Source: Sambucus nigra
Lineage: Eukaryota; Streptophyta; Magnoliopsida; Dipsacales; Adoxaceae
Assembly (NCBI GenBank): GCA_949130495.1
Contig: OX422210.1
Span: 504,657,760-504,721,759, forward strand
Reading direction: 5' to 3'
DNA length: 64,000 nucleotides
The number at the start of each line of letters is the position of its first letter. The first letter of the stretch is position 1. This document shows positions 56,591 through 64,000 of the stretch, one piece after another. The notes below the pieces were generated by a model, which saw only the letters and a list, made by a program, of their open reading frames with translations, searched no databases and was not told the origin of the DNA. The position numbers were made by a program, and so were the translations under genes.

Positions 56591-59500
56591 TGTAATGCCC
56601 CGACCCGGATTTAAGTGATGATAAATGATCAACACAATCTAAATAACGTGTTAATCGTGAAGTGCAATGAAACACCCTAAATAATATTTCTAATCCAGTT
56701 TTACTAATATTTAAAGTTACACTTATTAGCATGCGAGTCCGATTTATAGTCACTACATGATATGAACCAAGGAAAATTTCCAAAAGCCAAGTAAACAGAT
56801 CTACTAACATAAATGCAAGTAAATACTTACCTGTATAACCGGCTCAAAATACAAAACTGCATGCAACCTACCGTAACAAAATGAGAAAGTGAGTTGAATG
56901 CTAAGTGGGAACTATACAATGCAATATAGAAACGAACGACAAAAAGAATACTCATACACTATACTACATGCATGCGAAAGTGCGTATGTATCCACATATA
57001 TACCTTTGAAAATACATATCCCAATGTATTAAACGATTTTATTCAAAAACGCTATTTACTCGAATATACTTCCTTATTTTTAGAAAATAGTCATTTTGTA
57101 TCATTATGCATAAAACGAGAATATTACTCCCCGTTAACTCACACCTTGAAACAAATGACAGTTGTTAGGAAAAAACACTCAACGTTTATGAACTCATGCC
57201 AGAGTTACTTAAACATTTTATAGGACTTCCATTCAATGTACGCACACACCATGTTTATAAAAATACTCATTTTCCTTGGAAAGACTTATATAACTCATGC
57301 TTGTGCTTACTATGATTAAAACCTCATTAGGTAGCTTAAACATCATTAAGTCATCTTATTTAATCATCCCATGTTACCACATGAACATTAAACATTAATG
57401 CATTATTCTTCCATTAATAAATCAATGAATCAATACCATTCATTTATGCCTCTTTCATGAATATTCAATTCATCACTTAGAATTTTCTTTAGGAACCGAT
57501 CACAAAACACGCACACCCATCGAGCGCCAAGTAAAGTGCAATTGCTTTTGGGATTTTCACCCTATGGACAGCTTAGCCCTGCTTAATTATTTAACCCGAC
57601 ATCAATCAATATCATTATCTTACCAATGTGTTCAACATTTTCATAACGTTCACATTAATATGCCTTTTTCGGGCCGACGCCATAGCCTCGGACTTAACCG
57701 TCCATTTTCCATTATTCATTTAGGAAGAATCATTATATTCCATTAAAGTCCCTTTTTCACGTATGTTGACTTTACACCGAAAGTCATTTTCGTTTAAGGA
57801 CTTATTTCATTCTTTCTACACACGTGTCAAAACACTCTTTAACATTTTTGTTTCATGAAAATGTTACATTTTAAGTAAATTGCCAATTTACCCAATTTAC
57901 ATCAGAATACATAACTTCACTTCTTATTCAAGTGTTATTTACAAAAAAATACCTTTTTTAAGCTTCAAACTTAACACGTAAGCATTTTAGTCACTATGAC
58001 ACTTTTTGAACTTTTCACTTTGTCAAAAATCTCATTTTTGCACATTACTCCCTTTAATATATAATATCATACTCATCACATATTAAAGCCTACCCACTTT
58101 ATTTATGAGTTTTAACACTAAAAATCCATTTTAGTCAATATTTACACATTTGACACTTTAGATTTCAAACTTAATGCTACACACTTTAATCATAAATATT
58201 TGCATAAAGACCCATAGTGAGTCATTTTACTCACACTTAGTCTTTTACACTTTCATTATGTACATTTTTACCCAAAATTTGCAAGAAGATTACCCTTTCA
58301 CATATTTATACTTTTAACCCCAAAACATAGTTTCACAAACTAAATAGTACACTTTGTAAATGAAACTTCATTTGCTCATTTCATAATGATTCATCAACAT
58401 TAAAATCACTATGTTAATCTCATAAGAAGACATATACATACCAGGTGTTCTTTACATCAAAGAAATTATTTATTCACCTTAAAACATGAGTTTAAAACTT
58501 GTTGTTTCATAAAATGTTTGTGAGTAGTGGGTTGAAAATTATCCATTTTTAAAACCCATTCAATCCTTCATTTTTAAGTGCCAATTTTCATAGAAAATAG
58601 TAAGAATGATACTAATAAGTCTATTAGTACATTCAAAACCTTAATCACCATATTTTAAGCTCTAAATATTTAAGAAAAATCAAGCTAAACATAGGTTTAC
58701 TACAAGACTCATTTCAAAGATAAAAAATCCCATTTTCTTCTAAACTATATCTTGAAATCTTGTAGTATTAAATCTTTAATCATGGATTGCTATTTCTACA
58801 CACCTAGTATCAACAAGATGCAGAGTACTCATACTAGTATCATTATCAACTTAACTTAGTAAGAGATAAGTATTTTTCACCTCAAAATATCCTCAAATAA
58901 TGGTAGAGAAGGTAGGTGACTCCCCAACCTCCAAAGGTGGCCCTAAATGGAGTCACAATAGCCCATTCTTCAAGTAGTATTAAACCCCCTTCTACAATTC
59001 CCAAACCTTATCAAAAGCTTCTCTAAAACTCTCCCTATAAGCTATCCCAAAACTCCAATGTGTTTTAATGGTGTTTGTGGCCTCCACAATGGTGCTTTCG
59101 TGGTATAAAGATGGTGGGGAAGAAGATCTACGAATTTGGGGTGAATAAAGAGCTCTTGATTGGCCATGGTATTGAAGAAAATATGATGAAAGGAGTGACA
59201 TATAAATGGCCAACTCACTTTCCCTCCCATTTCTCTTATTAAAAAAAGGGGTAAGCTAGCACCCTATGAGCCCATGGTTAAGACCTAAAGTCTTCTAATT
59301 AAGTAATAAACTCTTCTCAATGCTCTTATATCTGATTTTTATTAGGTGGATTGAGACTACACAAGAATAAACTCACATGTAACCCCCAACACCACCCAAA
59401 ATCACCCAAAAATGGTGATTTGCGTCACTTTTGGTACCAGTCCCATTTTTTTTAACTTTTAACTTAAAAATCATATTCCTTGCATTTTTTTAGCTAAAAA

Positions 59501-59972
59501 AATCAAATTTACAATAGTCATTTGGTTTTCCATATTGTCCTATACAAGGCGAGAAAAAATCCAGACCCCCGTTCAAAAAATATTTTTTTTCGATTTTTTT
59601 TTGCATGGTAATATTCCTTATATTTTATGAGTCTAAATATATGCTCGAAATATTTTTTTTCACTAACCAATTTTCCTAAAAAATTCGAACAAAACTGGAC
59701 TTTCGCAGTGTCGCGCATTGTCAAACAATTTCTACCCAGACTCGCGTAACGCTCGTTGCTTGTTCGAATCGCGTGAAACTTAACATAAGTACTTAAAATA
59801 ATTATATAAACTCAAAATAAAACTGATGAGAGGCATGCAACCAAAAATTTCTTATTTAATCCATATTGCGATGCTTTATTTTTCCTACCATTTAAATGTC
59901 ACGTTGTATTAACCTTGTCTGTGTCACATCAATTCCTTGACATTTTTCTCTCAAACTTAACGAACATCCTAG

Positions 59973-60050
<78 letters not shown>

Positions 60051-60226
60051 TTGTATATTAAATACACGTGCATCGTGGGGTTTTTCTCGTTAAAATCATT
60101 TACATAATACGCCACCTTACGTATCACTTTACGTGTTACACTTGGATTATTTATTCCTCGAATTTTTCTTTGGACAAAGCACCTCAAATAATGTTAAATA
60201 CCTAATTTATAGGGTAGGGTATTACA
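56591..60226 (-). repeat. 3' LTR of the LARD-type element, 3.6 kb
   Basis: On the plus strand it starts TGTAATGCC and ends GGGTATTACA, so the terminal TGTAAT/ATTACA bases are a perfect inverted pair. The first 960 bp match 63040-64000. No coding region is seen; the scattered short frames have no motif. A (TAA)n tract lies near its right end. Confidence 0.82.
59973..60051. repeat. (TAA)n microsatellite
   Basis: About 26 uninterrupted units of TAA lie inside the long LTR. On the other strand they give an Ile-only frame that is not a gene. Confidence 0.95.
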
Positions 60227-63039
60227 TTATTCCCTCCGTAGAAAATTTCACCCTCAAAATTTATGATCTTCAAGCTCACAAATCATTCATCCAACAATTT
60301 AATTCTAAACTTATATGTCTTTAAGACTATAGTCTAACCCAAAGATTTCATACCATTAATTTTATACAACCACGGTAGATCCTGACGTATTATTTCTAAC
60401 TCCCAAGCATGCCTATCATGCCCATCCAAACAATACCGAAAAACACTAGATATCATGCTAACACACAAAGAACTCATTATCATGAATTATTCCGAACATC
60501 GGGATTTACAGGCCAACGTGTCATCAAACGATTTGGATCTTTCCTAGCCTAGGAAGATACATCCTCAACATCAATAATTATTCACATTAATGATTTCGAG
60601 ATAGACATTTAATCCCAATGGTCCATCCAACTAATACCTCCTATGATAGTACACATTAAGATAGAGTCATCCTAACTACGACAATCCAAATACACATGAG
60701 AGACTACATTCTAAATCCACAAATTCCACATGGAGTGCAACACTAGAATTTAATGTTCCATCAAGTTCTAATATTCATATCTTAAAGTCCTAACCTCAAA
60801 TCCAAGATATACATTGTAACGAGCTATACCTGTTAAGTAGCGAGTGTGTTAACCTAAAGCTATCAAGTACACATGCAAACTACATGTAACAAACCATGCG
60901 TACACAATAACTGATGTAAAATAAAGAAGATTCCGAGGAGGAGCGTACTTGTGTGTCGTGATGCATTTGCCTCAACCCGACCTATCCCACATCACTACTG
61001 ACACGATAACTTCCCATCACCGGGATCAAAGAAGACGTAATAAAATGCAATGGATCAGGAGATGGCCACACCAACATAAAATAATTGAATTCGGGCAACG
61101 AACCATGCCATGCGAAGTAAGAACCACAATGTACACCTGAAGTCTAAAATTTCACCAACCTACACGTGCACTAAAGTCTTAGCGATAGCACGCGCCCTGG
61201 ATTAAATCACTAATTATGACTTCATATTTTCAAAGGCAACGACTTGGGAAACGATTCATTTAGGAAGCTAAAATGCTAGGCCTCCCTCATTAAGATAGGG
61301 GTTAGTCTTTATTCTTCACATCAAAGCGAAGTTACATATCTCATTTTTTAATGTTAGTCACTGACCTACCTACGTAAGTCTCCATAATTCCTGCATGCGA
61401 TTGCTAACTTTCAAACCTCGAGATCTTTCTCATCTAGTGAAACACAACACTCACATAATTTTACCCTACCGACCATCACTATAATCCTTAGCGACGTCCT
61501 ATGTGATCCCAAATCATAACTATCAGACTAATTACAATGACACCTTGATTTTTTAAGTATTATCCATGCCTAATACCGTATTATTCTCATCACTAGAGTC
61601 ATATCAAGCCATACGGGTAGTACATGTAGGTGATATAATGAAGCCTAAAACTTCATTCCGAGTGCTATTTATAAAATCATGATGAACCTCATCGTGTCCT
61701 AAGTCTCCCAAGTGTAAAACCTAGCATGTATTAACCTATTTTTTATATTATCCACAAGGGTCATATCTTAACACAAGCTTTTCTACAAGCCATACCGCGA
61801 ACTCCTAAGTATTGCCACAAAATGATATGACTAAATCGTACTACAACATCAACGGCCTATGCATCCACGCAATAAATATCCCAACGTTCCATGGAAAGGA
61901 CACCAATTCAATCATCGCCAGCGATCATACACATTCTAGATTAGGAGTGATAACAATAAAATTCTACCAAGTATAACAACCGATCATAGCCGTTAATTTT
62001 TTTTCAAGTGTCAAACACTAACCCAATTACTACGTGTTACACCAACTGTAAGTCTATGTCCTTGACATCATAAGAAATCCCAAAAGTTTAAAGAGAGACA
62101 TCCTTGTTATCGTAATACACAAAGCGCAATCTAAAGTTCACCATTACTAGGGAGTGTCTATCACTTTTACTAATAACTTATTTGTTAATCCTTAGCACAA
62201 ATCTCCAAGGCATTATCAATACGGATTCACATGCATGTTCACAACCATAACCCGAGATCAAACACATCATGGCATATAACCTAACCTTATTGAACACTCA
62301 GTTATGATAACTAACTTGTCTCACTACATAGACATCACACTCATTTGCTAGATCACAAGCAATCACCCCTATAAAACTTTTGGTAAGATACGGGGCATCA
62401 AATACTACCTATAAAACTTTGGGCCAATACCTTTGACGCCACAAGAGATCCTATTACTCAATAACACTTCATTTTTCTAAAACCATAATTCAATACCACC
62501 ATTTCTAACACTAAGTCCCAAGGACTATATAGGTTCGTTCTTAAATTACCCTGAATTAATATGATTATCTAAACCCAAATCATAATCAAGTCACTTAGGC
62601 AATGTAATTTCCATAGAATTATTTATTCACAAGTCATGTTACTTAGTCACCTAATACCATAGATGAAACCACAAGCATACCATATAAGATGCAACTGAAA
62701 TCATTAGCACTTTCTAATCATCAAACTTCCACATGATACATATCACAAAAGCCTAATGTTCCACCACCTAACGACCTACACCAAAACCCGATACTTGCTA
62801 TCTAAGACTACCCGAATAATTACAACGGAATAAGAATGGCTACTAACTAAAACTTATCACTAAATCAAAGAGAATGGCACAGCGTGCTCAAGATCTCGAC
62901 TTTACCATCAAGGTACAAATAGAAATTATTACTAGGCAAGCATGATAGGCTCCAACCAACAAAGATGCTGAAAGATTCACTACTGACCTCACCACGTCAC
63001 ACCCAAAAGAAAGATGAACCTAAAGCTCTGATACCAAAT
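60227..63039 (-). other. Noncoding interior of the LARD-type element
   Basis: At 60227-60260 the minus strand reads GAAATTTTCTACGGAGGGAA, a polypurine tract next to the LTR. The rest is AT-rich, with no frame above 63 codons and no recognised motif. A primer site closes it on the right. Confidence 0.6.
63025..63036 (-). promoter_or_regulatory. Primer-binding site of the LARD-type element
   Basis: On the minus strand TGGTATCAGAGC is an exact 12-base match to the initiator tRNA-Met primer site, three bases from the LTR. Confidence 0.88.
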
Positions 63040-64000
63040 TATAACGCCCCGAACCAGATTTAAGGGTTGATAAATGATCGACCCGATCCTAACCACGCGT
63101 TAATCATGAACTATAATGAAACATCCTAAATAATGTTTCTAATTCAGTTTTATTAATATTTAACGTTACACTTATTAGCATGAAATTTCGATTTATAGTC
63201 ACTACGTGATATGAACTAAGGGAAATGCCACAATGTCAAGTAAACAGAGCTACTAACGTAAATGCAAGTAAATATTTACCTGTATAACGCGCTTAAAATA
63301 CGAAACTGCATGGAACTTGTCGTAACAAAATGAGGGAGTGAGCTGAATGATCAGTGGGAACTATACAATGTAATATAGAAATGAATGGCGAAAAGAATAC
63401 TCACACGCTACACTACATGCATGCAAAAGTACGAATGTATCTACATATATACCTTTTAAATTAATATCCCAATATATTAAACCATTTTATTTAAAAACGT
63501 TATTTACTGCAATATACTTTCTTATTTTAACAAAATAGTCAATTTGTATCATTATGCATAAAACGAGCATATTCATTCCCATTAACTCACACCGTGAAAC
63601 AAATGACATTTGTTAGGGAAAAACCTTACACTTACATTCAAACATTCATTAACGCAATTTTCATTAACTCACGCCAAAGTTACTTAACCATTTTATAGGA
63701 CTTCCATTCAACGTACGCACACAGTGTGTTTAGAAAAATACTCAATTACCTTTGAAAGCCTCATATAACTCACGCTTGCATTTATTATAATTCAAACCAC
63801 ATTAGGTATCTCAAACATCATTAAATAATCTTATTTAACCATCCCATGTTACCACATGAACATTAAACATTTAATGCGTTATTCTTACATTAATAAATCA
63901 TTGAATCAATAATATTCATTTATGCATCTTTCATGAATATTCAATTCATCACTTAGCATTTTCTTTAGGGATTTTGCCGACACACATACCCGTCACAACA
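63040..64000 (-). repeat. 5' LTR of the LARD-type element, partial
   Basis: This corresponds to 56591-57560 with many substitutions, at a glance above 10%, and small indels. The element is therefore older than Gypsy-2. The remainder lies outside the window. Confidence 0.8.

Larger units (their letters stand above)
56591..64000 (-). mobile_element. Large non-coding LTR element (LARD type), minus strand, cut by the window end
   Basis: The sequence from 56591 (TGTAATGCCCCGACCCGG) recurs from 63040 (TATAACGCCCCGAACCAG) and runs off the window. On the minus strand the 5' LTR is the right copy, the primer site is at 63025-63036, and the 3' LTR is the left copy. The 2.8-kb interior has no recognisable gag or pol. 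Long LTRs plus a noncoding interior fit the LARD class. It would rely on enzymes of a relative; the sequence next to its polypurine tract resembles that of Gypsy-2. Confidence 0.8.

Overview
This window is plant nuclear DNA, almost certainly from a flowering plant and probably a eudicot. It is AT-rich and consists almost wholly of nested transposable elements. The evidence is Ty3/gypsy and Ty1/copia polyproteins of plant types, methionine-tRNA primer sites, a CACTA (En/Spm) DNA transposon with subterminal repeats, a plant-type LINE, and a short piece of the plastid gene ccsA. I see no intact host gene, no tRNA or rRNA, and no intact autonomous element. Every long reading frame belongs to a decayed transposon or to satellite DNA.

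Layout. 1-4740: a thicket of inverted and direct copies of a few AT-rich modules. From about 1500 to 4740 they form one imperfect palindrome with TA/GA microsatellites and a 179-bp MITE in one arm. 4840-5850: strongly G-rich, unrecognised. 6038-11528: a complete two-LTR copia-type element without pol, inside a possible older LTR remnant. 12323 to about 45358: a gypsy element of about 5.2 kb net (Gypsy-1), split by a 27.8-kb CACTA transposon at 14396-42237. The CACTA insertion is marked by a perfect TAC target duplication.

The CACTA element carries subterminal GGTCACGG/CCGTGACC repeats at both ends. It also holds about 60 monomers of a 166-169-bp satellite (array A, 15534-25544), a LINE remnant, about 17 monomers of a diverged 169-bp subfamily (array B, 27683-30565), and a second gypsy element on the minus strand (Gypsy-2, 32550-41807) lodged in its right subterminal region. 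No transposase was recognised. 45361-47322: the right half of a reading frame that Gypsy-1 seems to have split, then a polypurine tract and an LTR-like start. 48270-48681: a GC-richer patch ending in a plastid ccsA fragment. About 50100-56300: a decayed SIRE-like copia gag-pol. 56591 to the window end: a minus-strand element with 3.6-kb LTRs and no coding capacity, whose upstream LTR runs off the window.

Order of events read from the nesting: the split-ORF element came first, then Gypsy-1, then CACTA, then Gypsy-2. Gypsy-1 LTRs differ by roughly 5% and Gypsy-2 LTRs by roughly 2% by eye, which agrees with that order. The most notable system is the giant CACTA element with its two satellite subfamilies. 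Both subfamilies keep a 36-bp inverted repeat at the same place in the monomer, although its inner base pairs have changed.
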